A DNA stretch of 64,000 nt from Paenibacillus mangrovi (GTDB lineage: Bacteria; Bacillota; Bacilli; Paenibacillales; Paenibacillaceae): NCBI RefSeq assembly GCF_022898935.1, contig NZ_JALIRP010000001.1, positions 248,001 to 312,000 on the forward strand, written 5' to 3'. The notes beneath the pieces were generated by a model. That model saw only the letters and a list, made by a program, of their open reading frames with translations. It was not told the origin of the DNA and did no database searches. Within the stretch, counting starts at the first letter, position 1. The number at the start of each line of letters is the position of its first letter. A program made the translations under genes and the position numbers. Shown in pieces: positions 8,565 to 16,266 of this stretch.

Positions 8565-9152
8565 TCAAGAGTCGTGCAGAATGCAGTCCGCAAACAGGAT
8601 GAATTTCGGGATACGGAAAAAGAGTTCGGCTCGATCCTGGAAGCTTGGAGAAGGAAGAGTTCCCTGGTGCAGCCATTTTCGGAACGTCCCCGGGTGGATA
8701 TGCATCCATTCGCTGACGTCGCTGACGGATAGATCATGGACCATGCATAGACCCGTGAGAATCTTGTTGTCCACCGGTGAGCGTGTCAGTGTTCTGCGCA
8801 TAAACCGTGAAGATGATGGTTGGCAGATAATCGGGCTGTTCACCGTAACGGCGCGGTTAAACAGAATATGATGCGGGTAGCCGAGAAACTGACACACCTT
8901 GTCGAGATTCTTTTTGCCGGGAATCCGTCCCTCGTAAACCCAAGCACTGACGCTCCGTGAAGAAACGCCAAGCTCTTCAGCCAACTGCGAAAGCTTGATA
9001 TCATTTGCCATCAATACTGCTAAGAGTACCCGGTTGCGGATTTGGCAGCGGGAAGGCTTACGAAAACGCTTGACGCGTATACCTTTTCCTAAATATTTGC
9101 GGTTGATCAGAGACCACGCCTGAATTGAATGTTGTTCTTGTTGTGTAGGCAT
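8565..9152 (-). CDS. DNA-binding protein with two HTH (XRE-like) domains
   Basis: 195 residues. A first HTH lies at about 45-95 (KLSQLAEELGVSSRSVSAWVYEG, then KVCQFLGYPHHILF). A second, related domain lies at about 130-190 (VSDVSEWMHIHPGTFRKWLHQG, then DRAELFFRIPKFILF). The two halves look like an internal duplication of a Cro/C1-type fold, each ending in a similar F/P-I-LF stretch. The N-terminal 40 residues are basic. RBS GGAGG lies 4 bases before ATG 9152. It is a stand-alone unit with its own terminator. A regulator function is inferred; the targets are unknown, and the palindrome at 8199 is one candidate. Confidence 0.65.
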   Translation of the reverse strand: MPTQQEQHSIQAWSLINRKYLGKGIRVKRFRKPSRCQIRNRVLLAVLMANDIKLSQLAEELGVSSRSVSAWVYEGRIPGKKNLDKVCQFLGYPHHILFNRAVTVNSPIICQPSSSRFMRRTLTRSPVDNKILTGLCMVHDLSVSDVSEWMHIHPGTFRKWLHQGTLPSPSFQDRAELFFRIPKFILFADCILHDS

Positions 9153-9358
9153 ATTTCCTCCGACAGTTTTTCTTAAAATTCTACATTTTTATGGACCTTA
9201 TTTCAATAGTAACTATCGCCCATCTCTCCGTCTTTCTTCCTAGTAAAATGCCGCTCACAACGGCAGAAACAGGTTGTTTGGCATATGTCTTTCCCTATCA
9301 TTCTCCTTTATACCCTTCAATTACCAATAAGGTTACAAAAATGGTTACTGAATTGAAA
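9153..9358. other. intergenic region between divergent genes, no gene seen
   Basis: Low-GC spacer between the HTH gene and the deacetylase promoter. The short plus-strand frame at 9191-9400 has no ribosome binding site and no family features, so I do not call it. Confidence 0.6.
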
Positions 9359-9387
9359 TTGAAACGGCTCACGGATTCAGTTACAAT
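9359..9387 (+). promoter_or_regulatory. sigma-A-type promoter for the deacetylase
   Basis: TTGAAA at 9359-9364, a 17-base spacer, TACAAT at 9382-9387. The leader starts near 9394 and contains the 12-bp palindrome ATTCGATCGAAT at 9409-9420. Confidence 0.55.
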
Positions 9388-9437
9388 GCAATGGAACTAG
9401 ATTACTAGATTCGATCGAATAGATTTGAGAGGATCAC

Positions 9438-9491
9438 ATGAAGAGCTTCGCGCCTACAAATCTAGTCAAAATAAGCAAAAAAGGTTGGTAG
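9438..9491 (+). CDS. possible 17-residue leader peptide upstream of the deacetylase
   Basis: ATG 9438 follows GAGAGG at a good distance and encodes MKSFAPTNLVKISKKGW before TAG at 9489. The deacetylase start (TTG 9498) lies 6 bases after this stop and has only a weak SD of its own, which would suit translational coupling. No homologue is recognised and the frame may be chance. Confidence 0.35.
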   Translation: MKSFAPTNLVKISKKGW

Positions 9492-9497
9492 AGAGAA

Positions 9498-10652
9498 TTG
9501 AAAAAGCTATTGCAATGCTCTAAATGGGTATTATCGTTTGTGCTTATCTTCAGCTGCGTTTTTTCCGCAGGACAAATCACTGCAACAGCAGAAGGAAGCT
9601 CAGTAGATACGGTAAAATATTCCGTTTTTGCTGCGGTTAATGACACGCTAATCACTTATCCGATGTCCCCGGTCATACATAAAGGCACTTTATATGTTCC
9701 TATTGTTCAAACAGCAGCGGCTATGAATGTGACTGTACAGTACTCGAAGGGTAATGTCACATTGACTCATAGCGGTGGGAAGTCCGTAACGCTGCCGGCA
9801 AATGGCAGCAATACCTTTGTGAAAAACGGCAGAACATTTATCGCGTTCCGCGTCATCAGCGAGAAATTCGGGTTTAAGCTGTCCTATCTGCCACAGCAGA
9901 ATGTTTATCGTGCCTTGAACAGCGGCGCTAAGCTGACAGATGCGCAGTTTGCTGCCAAATACAGCAGCTATATTCAGCAGCATAAGGCGGTGACGCCTCC
10001 GCCAGCCAAACCATCCAAGCCCGAATCAGGTAAAGGCTCCAAAACGATTTACATTACATTTGACGACGGTCCGTCTCCATATACGCCTCAGCTGCTGAAT
10101 GTGCTGAAACAGTATAATGTGAAGGCAACATTCTTTATGCTTGGCAACCAGATTGCCAGTCATCCTGCTTCAACTGCGCGTATCGTCAAAGAAGGGCATG
10201 GCGTGGGACTTCATGGCATGACGCATCAGAAAAACAAGTTTTACGCTTCACCATATTCGGCCTTGAATGAGATGAATATGGACAACAAAAAGCTGCATGA
10301 TGCAGCGGGTGTATACACGAAGCTGATTCGCGTGCCATATGGCAGCAAGCCGTATTTCACGAAATCATACCGCGATCAAACGGCCGCTGCAGGATATCAT
10401 CTGTGGGACTGGAACGTCGACTCCAATGACTGGAGATATCAAAGCAACCCGCAAACCATTTATAACAATGTCATGAGAGACATTAAAAATATGGAGAAAA
10501 AAGGAGTTACGCCGATCGTCCTGTTCCACGATCAGAAAGCTACCGTTTCCATTCTGCCTAAGGTGATCAAGTCAATCCAGGCGGAAGGCTACACGTTCAA
10601 GCCGATTACGAATGACATGACGCCGATGAATTTCTGGCACGACGAGCGTTAA
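9498..10652 (+). CDS. secreted polysaccharide deacetylase with copper-amine-oxidase-like N-terminal domain
   Basis: 384 residues. A signal peptide at about 1-33 is followed by a stalk domain of the copper-amine-oxidase N-terminal type (about 45-150, with GTLYVPIVQTAAAM and GRTFIAFRVISEKFG). After a Pro-rich linker comes a NodB-type carbohydrate esterase 4 domain. Its motifs are complete: TFDDGP, the metal-binding HGMTH, RVPYGS, the aromatic stretch WDWNVDSNDW and LFHD. It should remove N-acetyl groups from peptidoglycan or another surface glycan outside the cell. Start is TTG 9498 with weak AGAGAG; the signal peptide begins directly after it, supporting this choice. Confidence 0.88.
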   Translation: MKKLLQCSKWVLSFVLIFSCVFSAGQITATAEGSSVDTVKYSVFAAVNDTLITYPMSPVIHKGTLYVPIVQTAAAMNVTVQYSKGNVTLTHSGGKSVTLPANGSNTFVKNGRTFIAFRVISEKFGFKLSYLPQQNVYRALNSGAKLTDAQFAAKYSSYIQQHKAVTPPPAKPSKPESGKGSKTIYITFDDGPSPYTPQLLNVLKQYNVKATFFMLGNQIASHPASTARIVKEGHGVGLHGMTHQKNKFYASPYSALNEMNMDNKKLHDAAGVYTKLIRVPYGSKPYFTKSYRDQTAAAGYHLWDWNVDSNDWRYQSNPQTIYNNVMRDIKNMEKKGVTPIVLFHDQKATVSILPKVIKSIQAEGYTFKPITNDMTPMNFWHDER

Positions 10653-10657
10653 GATTG

Positions 10658-10686
10658 AAAGCCCCGGTTTCCGGGGCTTTTTGTTT
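10658..10686 (+). terminator. terminator after the deacetylase
   Basis: AAAGCCCCGG-TTT-CCGGGGCTTTTTG, a 10-bp perfect stem with T-tail, 6 bases after the stop. Confidence 0.9.
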
Positions 10687-10769
10687 TATAACTTCTCTTT
10701 TCCTGTGCGGATGGATATGGTATATTTTTTTTGTAACCTTTTACAAGTAGGACAAGGAGAATGTATGCC

Positions 10770-11057
10770 ATGATTAAACATATTGTTTTCATTAAATTAA
10801 AAGACAGAACTCCGGAAAGCGTTGACAAGACTGCAGCGATCCTGCGCGCGATGAAAGGGCAAATTCCGCAATTGCTGGCGATTGAGGTGGGCGTGGACGT
10901 GATCCATTCGGAGCGCTCTTTTGATATTGCTCTCGTAACCGAGGTGTCTTCTCTGGAAGATCTGCAGGCTTATCAGGTGCATCCTGTACATCAGGAAGTC
11001 ATCCGCCATTTGAATGAAGTAAAGGAATTATCCGTTAGTGTGGATTACGAAATCTAG
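10770..11057 (+). CDS. Dabb (stress-responsive alpha/beta-barrel) domain protein
   Basis: A 95-residue single-domain protein. HIVFIKLK near the start and YQVHPVHQEVIRHLNEV near the end are the hallmarks of the Dabb fold (dimeric alpha-beta barrel). I chose ATG 10770, ten bases after AAGGAG; the ATG at 10761 lies too close to that SD. Members range from stress proteins to small cyclases, so the reaction cannot be assigned. It heads a probable short operon with the small membrane protein at 11076 and the YutE-like gene. Confidence 0.8.
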   Translation: MIKHIVFIKLKDRTPESVDKTAAILRAMKGQIPQLLAIEVGVDVIHSERSFDIALVTEVSSLEDLQAYQVHPVHQEVIRHLNEVKELSVSVDYEI

Positions 11058-11075
11058 CAGATAGGAAGACTGTTT

Positions 11076-11186
11076 ATGAGCGATTTGGAATACCCGATGG
11101 AGACATTGACTTTGCTTGTCGTGTTTGTCGTGGCTATTTTTGTCATGTTTTTCTGGCTCAAGCGCCGCGGTAAAAAAGGCGAATAA
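11076..11186 (+). CDS. 36-residue single-pass membrane protein
   Basis: A short frame in the gap between the Dabb and YutE-like genes. An acidic N-terminus (MSDLEYPMET) precedes one long hydrophobic helix (LTLLVVFVVAIFVMFFWL) and a basic tail (KRRGKKGE). This is a clear N-out or N-in single-pass layout by the positive-inside rule. AGGAAG lies 8 bases before the ATG. The clean topology and spacing to both neighbours (18 and 25 bases) support a real gene. Family and function are unknown. Confidence 0.6.
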   Translation: MSDLEYPMETLTLLVVFVVAIFVMFFWLKRRGKKGE

Positions 11187-11211
11187 TATCTGCAGCTTGG
11201 AGGTACAGGCC

Positions 11212-11637
11212 GTGTATTATGTAAATCAGGAACAAATTCAGCATAGACTAGACGCGATTCCGCAAATTGCCCAAAGTTTGACAAAGGCTGCCGAGTCCTG
11301 GGACGGAAGCGTCGTGCTCGGTATGGTGCAGGAGCGTGCACTGCATTTGGCGATTGAAGTTGTAACAGATGTAGGGAGCTATTTGATCGACGGCTTCATT
11401 ATGCGTGACGCCAGCAGTTATGAAGACATCATGGAGATCAACCATGAGGAAAAGGTATTCGATGATGAAATCTTCGATGTCCTTTTGAAGTTGGTTAGCC
11501 TCCGCAAGCCTTTGGTGCAGGAGTATTATTCGTGGAACCGGAGCGAGCTGCATCCATTGACACCGGTGCTGCCGGATATTTTGAATAAGTTCGCCGTTCA
11601 GGTACGTGAATATATCCAGCAAGAGCTCGTATTGTAA
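11212..11637 (+). CDS. HepT/YutE-like DUF86 family protein
   Basis: A 141-residue all-alpha protein. VVLGMVQERALHLAIEVVTDVGSYLIDG followed by FIMRDASSYEDI matches the DUF86/HepT family as in Bacillus YutE. Start GTG 11212 is preceded by TTGGAGG with 8 bases; the longer frame from 11116 overlaps the small membrane gene and lacks an SD. HepT proteins are RNase-like toxins that normally pair with an MntA nucleotidyltransferase antitoxin. No such partner lies beside this gene, and the HepT Rx4-6H catalytic motif is not obvious, so it may not act as a toxin. Confidence 0.8.
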   Translation: MYYVNQEQIQHRLDAIPQIAQSLTKAAESWDGSVVLGMVQERALHLAIEVVTDVGSYLIDGFIMRDASSYEDIMEINHEEKVFDDEIFDVLLKLVSLRKPLVQEYYSWNRSELHPLTPVLPDILNKFAVQVREYIQQELVL

Positions 11638-11670
11638 ATGGCATCTAAATGATAAGGTTCAATATAAGGT

Positions 11671-11709
11671 AAGCCCATTCTGACTGCCGGAGTGGGCTTG
11701 TTGTTTTTT
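11671..11709 (+). terminator. terminator after the YutE-like gene
   Basis: AAGCCCATTC and GAGTGGGCTT form a stem around a 9-base loop, followed by GTTGTTTTTT. Confidence 0.8.
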
Positions 11710-11771
11710 AATTGCGTCTATAGGCGGTTTTTACACCGTAATATTTTTTTGAAAATAAATGCTGTCTTTTG

Positions 11772-11800
11772 TGTCAAGACGACCTTCCCCTGCTTATAAT
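11772..11800 (+). promoter_or_regulatory. promoter for the DUF948-YtxH pair
   Basis: TGTCAA at 11772, a 17-base spacer and a perfect TATAAT at 11795-11800, about 49 bases before the DUF948 start. Confidence 0.5.
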
Positions 11801-11848
11801 ATCCTACAAATAGGCATTAGCCCGTAAGGGTGAAGGGAGTGACACACC

Positions 11849-12298
11849 ATGGTGGAATGGGGCGCGGTACTGCTTGCTTGCGGATTCATACTGTTCGCCG
11901 CTGCAGCAATGCTTCTGCTACATACCTTGAGAAGAGTACTGCTGCGGACAGAAGACGTGCTTGGCAAGACCGGTCAGGAGATTTCCCAGCTGGCTACCGA
12001 ATCCAAAGAGCTGCTCGTGCAGGCTTCGGCGACCTTGTCGCTGCTTCAGAAACGGGTAGAGGAAGTGGAGCCGTTCTGCGAATCGCTGAAGCTGGCTGGT
12101 GAGAGCCTATCGAAAACGGTGCAGCGGGCCGATTCCATCATGCAGCTCGTGACCGATTCTGCCATGGAACGTTTGGAGAGAGCCCACCGGGAAAATGAGC
12201 TCCATTTAGCGGAGGCTTTCCGCTGGCTGGATGCCGGACTCACGGTTTGGCATTCCTTCAAGCGTCAGTCTGAGCCCCTATCGGATGATCATGCCTGA
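11849..12298 (+). CDS. DUF948 (YtxG-like) membrane-anchored coiled-coil protein
   Basis: 149 residues: an N-terminal membrane helix (residues about 5-28) followed by a long amphipathic helix typical of DUF948 proteins such as Bacillus YtxG. Hydrophobic heptad spacing continues from about 35 to 125. It is followed 20 bases later by a YtxH-family gene, the same order as ytxG-ytxH in Bacillus, where the operon belongs to the general stress response. A SigB-type promoter is not evident here; the visible promoter is sigma-A-like. Molecular function is unknown. Confidence 0.75.
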   Translation: MVEWGAVLLACGFILFAAAAMLLLHTLRRVLLRTEDVLGKTGQEISQLATESKELLVQASATLSLLQKRVEEVEPFCESLKLAGESLSKTVQRADSIMQLVTDSAMERLERAHRENELHLAEAFRWLDAGLTVWHSFKRQSEPLSDDHA

Positions 12299-12318
12299 GC
12301 CGAAGGAGAGATGAAGCG

Positions 12319-12693
12319 ATGAAGGAAAAGAACAAAAGCTTGTTGTGGGGCGCTTTGATCGGCAGTGTAGTAGGTTCGGTAACGGCACTGCTGCTCGCGC
12401 CGAAATCCGGCAAGGAGCTTCGCCAGGATATCACTGAAGGCGCCAGAACGGTTGGAAGTAAGACAACGGAGCTGGCAGGCAAAGTCGGCGAGCAGGGTGC
12501 TTTTCTGATCGAAAGGGTTAAAGATACGGCCGGAAATGTCATTCAAGATATTCGCAACTGGCGCACGCCCGGATCCGGGCAGGGGGACGCTGGAGAGAAC
12601 CTCGAGCTGGCCCAAATTTCTTCTTGTGAGGACGACGGCGAGCAGGATTTGATTATTGCTGAGAATTCGAAGCAGGACGCTGGCGACTTGTAA
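12319..12693 (+). CDS. YtxH-family general stress protein
   Basis: 124 residues. The family hallmark GSVVGSVTALLLAPKSGKELR occupies residues about 13-35: a glycine-rich membrane segment followed by a basic turn. An amphipathic helix comes next (EGARTVGSKTTELAGKVGE), then an acidic, probably disordered tail. AAGGAGA lies 9 bases before the ATG. It is the second gene of the DUF948-YtxH pair. Role in the envelope under stress is inferred from Bacillus; no activity is known. Confidence 0.85.
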   Translation: MKEKNKSLLWGALIGSVVGSVTALLLAPKSGKELRQDITEGARTVGSKTTELAGKVGEQGAFLIERVKDTAGNVIQDIRNWRTPGSGQGDAGENLELAQISSCEDDGEQDLIIAENSKQDAGDL

Positions 12694-12880
12694 AACACAG
12701 CATTGATCCAGGTGGGCTCTTATTCCTGTTTATGGGAAGCGGAGCCTGCTTTTGCGCGTATTCATGATGGCATAGGCCATTGAACCTCCGGTGGATTTGA
12801 TTTATGATGTGAGGTACGTTTAATCTTTATTTTTCATATGTTAAAAAAGAAAGAGTATAAATCGAAAAGAAGGAAGCGGT

Positions 12881-13702
12881 GTGTTCGTGCAGCAAGCAAT
12901 CGCAATATTAGACTCGGGTGTGGGTGGCTTAACGGTTGTCAAAGAAGTGATGAGACAGCTTCCACGGGAAAAAATCATCTATTTTGGAGACACGGCCCGC
13001 ACACCTTACGGACCCCGTTCGTCCGAGGAAGTAAAGCATTTCACGGAACAAATCGTGGATTTTCTGATTCAATTTAACCCCAAAGCCATTGTCATCGCTT
13101 GCAATACAGCAACGGCTGCGGCACTGGATTATATTTCCGAAAAAGTGTCCATACCAGTGATTGGTGTCATTCATCCGGGTGCCAGAGCGGCGATCAGCGC
13201 CACAAGGACAGGGAATATTGGTGTGATCGGTACGATCGGCACAATCAGCAGCGGAGCTTATACGACAGCACTGCACCAGCTTTCGCCATATGTGGAAGTG
13301 CTCAGTGAGGCCTGTCCGGCACTGGTCCCGCTTGTAGAGCAGGGACGGTTCCGCTCGGATGAAACGACAGCAATCGTTGAAGATTCCCTGAGGGGCATGA
13401 AAAGCTCCCCGATAGACTGCCTGATCCTGGGATGTACCCACTATCCTTTTTTGAAGGAGACCATTCAGGAGGTTATGGGAGAGAAAGTAAAGCTGATCAG
13501 CTCGGCGGATGAAACCGCGAGGGAAGTCAGCACCATCCTCTATGATAAGGGACAGCTTGCGAGCAGCAACGAAAGTCCGGTACATCAGTTTTTCTGCAGC
13601 GGGGACCCAGATATATTTCAGAAAATCGCCAAGACTTGGCTCGGAGAGCAGATCCAGCGTACTCCGGTGGTTTGGCAGGTTGCCAGGTTTTTTGAATCGT
13701 AA
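12881..13702 (+). CDS. murI: glutamate racemase
   Basis: A 273-residue cytoplasmic enzyme that converts L-glutamate to D-glutamate for peptidoglycan (and poly-gamma-glutamate where made). Both catalytic cysteines are present in their motifs, ACNTATAAAL in the N-terminal half and LGCTHYPFL in the C-terminal half. Substrate motifs DSGVGGLTV and YFGDTARTPYG are intact. The start is either GTG 12881 (4 bases after AGGAAG) or GTG 12887; the difference is two residues. The next gene encodes an endopeptidase predicted to cut the bond that D-Glu makes in the stem peptide. Confidence 0.95.
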   Translation: MFVQQAIAILDSGVGGLTVVKEVMRQLPREKIIYFGDTARTPYGPRSSEEVKHFTEQIVDFLIQFNPKAIVIACNTATAAALDYISEKVSIPVIGVIHPGARAAISATRTGNIGVIGTIGTISSGAYTTALHQLSPYVEVLSEACPALVPLVEQGRFRSDETTAIVEDSLRGMKSSPIDCLILGCTHYPFLKETIQEVMGEKVKLISSADETAREVSTILYDKGQLASSNESPVHQFFCSGDPDIFQKIAKTWLGEQIQRTPVVWQVARFFES

Positions 13703-13720
13703 AGTTCATATCGGAAAATG

Positions 13721-13753
13721 AAAAAGAACTCTGCTCAAACAGGGTTCTTTTTT
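13721..13753 (+). terminator. terminator after murI
   Basis: AAGAACTCTG-CTCAAA-CAGGGTTCTT (one G-U pair) followed by TTTT. It lies inside the longer frame of the next gene, which supports that gene's downstream start at 13844. Confidence 0.8.
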
Positions 13754-13843
13754 CGCATGGGCCAAGGTACCTTAGTCATACACTTTCCAAAAGAACATCG
13801 CAGAGCAGCGGTCAATCATAGGCCGCCGGAAAGGAAGACGTCT

Positions 13844-15043
13844 ATGCAGCAGTATACCGTATGTAAGGGGGATACCTTGGAGCGAATCGCCGCACGCAGG
13901 GGATTATCCAAGGCCCATATTATTAATGCCAATCCTTGGGCAGAGGAGCAGCCATATTTGCTTCCGGGACAGATTATCTTTTTACCGTCCTCACCGAGAA
14001 GAAGATATGTTATACAGCCGGGCGACAGCCTGGATCAAGTGGCAGAGGCTTTTCAAGTTCAGGAAGCATCACTGCTGGAGATGAACCCGGGAATATCCGG
14101 GAGTTATTTTCCAGAAGGACGTATGCTGGTGCTGCCACACACCGAAAAGAACCGAATTGTAGAGCTCAAGGGAGAATACGGGTACCAGCAGCTAACTCAG
14201 GATATCAGGAGGCTCACACAGTCCTATCCGCGAATTGCAGGAGGTACGATTGGTGAAAGCGTGCTGGGCAAGCCAATTCCCTACCTGAGGATCGGGGAAG
14301 GTGCCAGAATCATTCATGTTAACGCTTCCATACATGCGAATGAGTGGATAACGACACCTTGCATCATGCGTTTTATTGAAGATTATGCTTACGCTCTCAA
14401 GGAAGTCAAGCGCTGGAATGGGTATGATCCAAGACTATGGTTTGCCCAGTGTACCTTGTGGGTTGTACCGATGGTGAATCCGGATGGCGTGGAACTCGTG
14501 CAGGAAGGAATTCAGCCGAATAATCCCTATTATGAACAGTTAACCGAATGGAATGGAGGGCGTATCGATTATCGTCACTGGAAGGCGAACCTTAATGGCG
14601 TGGATTTGGGGGATCAGTTCCCTGCCCATTGGGAAGAAGAGGTGCAGCGCCGCGGGAAAAAATCCCCGGGTCCTAAAGATTATGCGGGGGTTGCGCCACT
14701 CAGTGAGCCTGAGGCTGCTGCACTCGCGGCATTTACCGTGAAGACTTCTCCGGATGCTGCCGTTTCTCTGCACAGTCAGGGACAGGAGATCTATTGGAAT
14801 TATCGCAATTATGAGCCGAAGGAAAGCCGGGAAATGTCGCGGAGACTTGGTCAGGCAAGCGGATACCGTCCCGTAAAGCTAGAAGGCAGCGATGCAGGGT
14901 ATAAGGACTGGTTTATTCAGGAGTTTAGGCGTCCGGGATTTACAGTTGAGATTGGCCTCGGCAAAAATCCACTGCCGCTTGACGATTTTGAGAATGTCGC
15001 ACTCGAAACCGGTCTTGTCATCGCCGAACTGTTATCGATATGA
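13844..15043 (+). CDS. LysM-M14 endopeptidase, gamma-D-glutamyl-diaminopimelate type
   Basis: 399 residues. Two N-terminal LysM repeats (about 1-45, YTVCKGDTLERIAARRGL; about 48-95, YVIQPGDSLDQVAEAF) bind peptidoglycan. They are followed by a zinc carboxypeptidase M14 domain. Zinc ligands are HANEW and the later His in SLHSQGQ; the catalytic Glu is in FTVEIG. The architecture matches endopeptidase I (YqgT/ENP1), which cleaves the D-Glu to meso-DAP bond. ATG 13844 follows AAAGGAAG; the longer frame starts before a terminator. No signal peptide is visible, so it may act on imported muropeptides or in the mother cell or spore. Confidence 0.85.
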   Translation: MQQYTVCKGDTLERIAARRGLSKAHIINANPWAEEQPYLLPGQIIFLPSSPRRRYVIQPGDSLDQVAEAFQVQEASLLEMNPGISGSYFPEGRMLVLPHTEKNRIVELKGEYGYQQLTQDIRRLTQSYPRIAGGTIGESVLGKPIPYLRIGEGARIIHVNASIHANEWITTPCIMRFIEDYAYALKEVKRWNGYDPRLWFAQCTLWVVPMVNPDGVELVQEGIQPNNPYYEQLTEWNGGRIDYRHWKANLNGVDLGDQFPAHWEEEVQRRGKKSPGPKDYAGVAPLSEPEAAALAAFTVKTSPDAAVSLHSQGQEIYWNYRNYEPKESREMSRRLGQASGYRPVKLEGSDAGYKDWFIQEFRRPGFTVEIGLGKNPLPLDDFENVALETGLVIAELLSI

Positions 15044-15200
15044 AAACACTTTGAAACATTTTCTGTAAAGTTACGTATAATACGTTAGAGGGAGCGGGCG
15101 TAGCATGTTTTGTACGATCGTTTCCTCTCTCAAGATACGTCGATAGATATTTTTCTTACGAAAATTTCACATTTAGTTCACAGGAAGGGATTGGACATAC

Positions 15201-15482
15201 ATGAAGAGGAAAAAACTGCCTCCAATCCAGCGATGGTCACATATGCCAGGTCAATTGTGGCGTTATCTCAGCTCCTCACAGGTTTCCATCTTGGACAAGC
15301 TTTCATTTGTAGTTCCGGTGCTGCTGTACTGGGTTTTGCCGGATGTCATGCCCTTTGTCCCGATTGATGATATTGGAGTCACGCTCATAGTAATGGGCTG
15401 GTTCGTTTCCCGCATGGAAAAGAAATACCCATCTTTATCCGCACCCGACATCCATCCCTCGCCGAAAGGGAGAAACAGATAA
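15201..15482 (+). CDS. small membrane protein, possibly DUF1232-like
   Basis: A 93-residue protein: a basic N-terminus (MKRKKLPPIQRW), a helix pair with VPVLLYWVLPDVMPFVPIDDIG at about 40-60, a second hydrophobic stretch (VTLIVMGWFVS) and a hydrophilic tail. The P-D-x-x-P-x-x-P-x-D-D pattern resembles DUF1232 (YkvA) proteins. AGGAAGGG lies upstream of the ATG. An overlapping frame from 15110 is judged a shadow. Function is unknown. Confidence 0.55.
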   Translation: MKRKKLPPIQRWSHMPGQLWRYLSSSQVSILDKLSFVVPVLLYWVLPDVMPFVPIDDIGVTLIVMGWFVSRMEKKYPSLSAPDIHPSPKGRNR

Positions 15483-15597
15483 GTCGTCTTGCGAAGCGCT
15501 GAGCGTTTCTTTACAATAAAAGAAGCATTAATTCAATTTATCGTTTTAAAGGATTAGCCGAAATCCTAATCATGTCAAAACAGGAGATGCAGCCCCA

Positions 15598-15900
15598 ATG
15601 AAATGCAAAATTACACGTAATGCTGCCAAGGTTCTTCAAAAGGAACTGGAGAAAGAAGAAAACAGCGGACTTAAGCTGCGTGTGTTGGTAACCCATGCTC
15701 ATGGAGATCACGCACACTATGGTCTGGACCTGGACAAGCCGGGAGAGAACGATGAGGTTGTAAGCACGGACAAGGGCATCGACGTGCTGCTTAACCGCAA
15801 TGAACCGATGCTTGATGGAGTGAAAGTGGACTATCTCTACTTTCCGAATGAAGGCTTTGTCATTACCAACCCATCCAAGGGGAATCACGGTGACCACTAA
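15598..15900 (+). CDS. HesB/IscA-like protein with His in place of the ligand Cys
   Basis: 100 residues with the A-type carrier outline: ITRNAAKVLQKEL at the N-terminus, LKLRVLVTHAHGDHAHYGLDLD in the middle, and a NEGFVITNP-type end. Normal A-type carriers bind Fe-S clusters with one Cys in the middle loop and a Cys-Gly-Cys at the C-terminus. Here the middle loop reads HAHGDHAHYG and the C-terminus reads GNHGDH, so all three ligand positions appear His-rich and the only Cys is residue 3. AGGAG lies about 11 bases before the ATG. It may bind a different metal or have lost the carrier role. The next gene is YuzB-like. Confidence 0.7.
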   Translation: MKCKITRNAAKVLQKELEKEENSGLKLRVLVTHAHGDHAHYGLDLDKPGENDEVVSTDKGIDVLLNRNEPMLDGVKVDYLYFPNEGFVITNPSKGNHGDH

Positions 15901-15935
15901 AGGTTATTCGAATATGGAAGAAAAGGGTGCGAACC

Positions 15936-16160
15936 ATGGCCAATGATATCCGTATATGTGATAAGTGTAACCATATACAGTTGAAGAGTCTTGTTCCGAA
16001 GCTGAAGAAAATGGCTCCGGATAGCGAGATTCAGATCGGATGCAAGTCGTATTGCGGCCCCTGCGGCAAACGGGCGTTTATTTATGTGAACGGTCGATAT
16101 ATCAGTGCACCGACAGAGGCGGAAGTACTCGCGAAGATGGAGCCTTTTATTAAGTCATAG
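15936..16160 (+). CDS. DUF1450 (YuzB-like) Cys-rich protein
   Basis: 74 residues. Cysteines are arranged as CDKC near the N-terminus and CKSYCGPCGKRAF in the middle, the pattern of the DUF1450 family (Bacillus YuzB), suggesting metal or redox chemistry. ATG 15936 follows AAAAGGG by 8 bases; the GTG at 15927 overlaps that SD. It lies 35 bases after the HesB-like gene, so the two are probably co-transcribed and may share a metal-related role. No activity is known. Confidence 0.8.
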   Translation: MANDIRICDKCNHIQLKSLVPKLKKMAPDSEIQIGCKSYCGPCGKRAFIYVNGRYISAPTEAEVLAKMEPFIKS

Positions 16161-16266
16161 GACCGCATACTGGAAAATGCTTACGGGATTGCTGTGCATA
16201 GATCCTTGCAGGAAGCTCCATCCTATATGATGGATAGGAACTTTCGAGTGAAGGAGAGATCAGCCC

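Noticed and set aside
9191-9400. 69-residue frame upstream of the deacetylase
   Set aside because: No SD and it runs through the promoter of the next gene.
12699-12760. terminator after the YtxH gene
   Set aside because: GTGGGCTC and GAGCCTGC pair only in part and the T-run is four bases, so I did not list it.
15110-15367. 85-residue frame overlapping the small membrane gene at 15201
   Set aside because: No SD; the 15201 frame has an SD and a plausible membrane topology.
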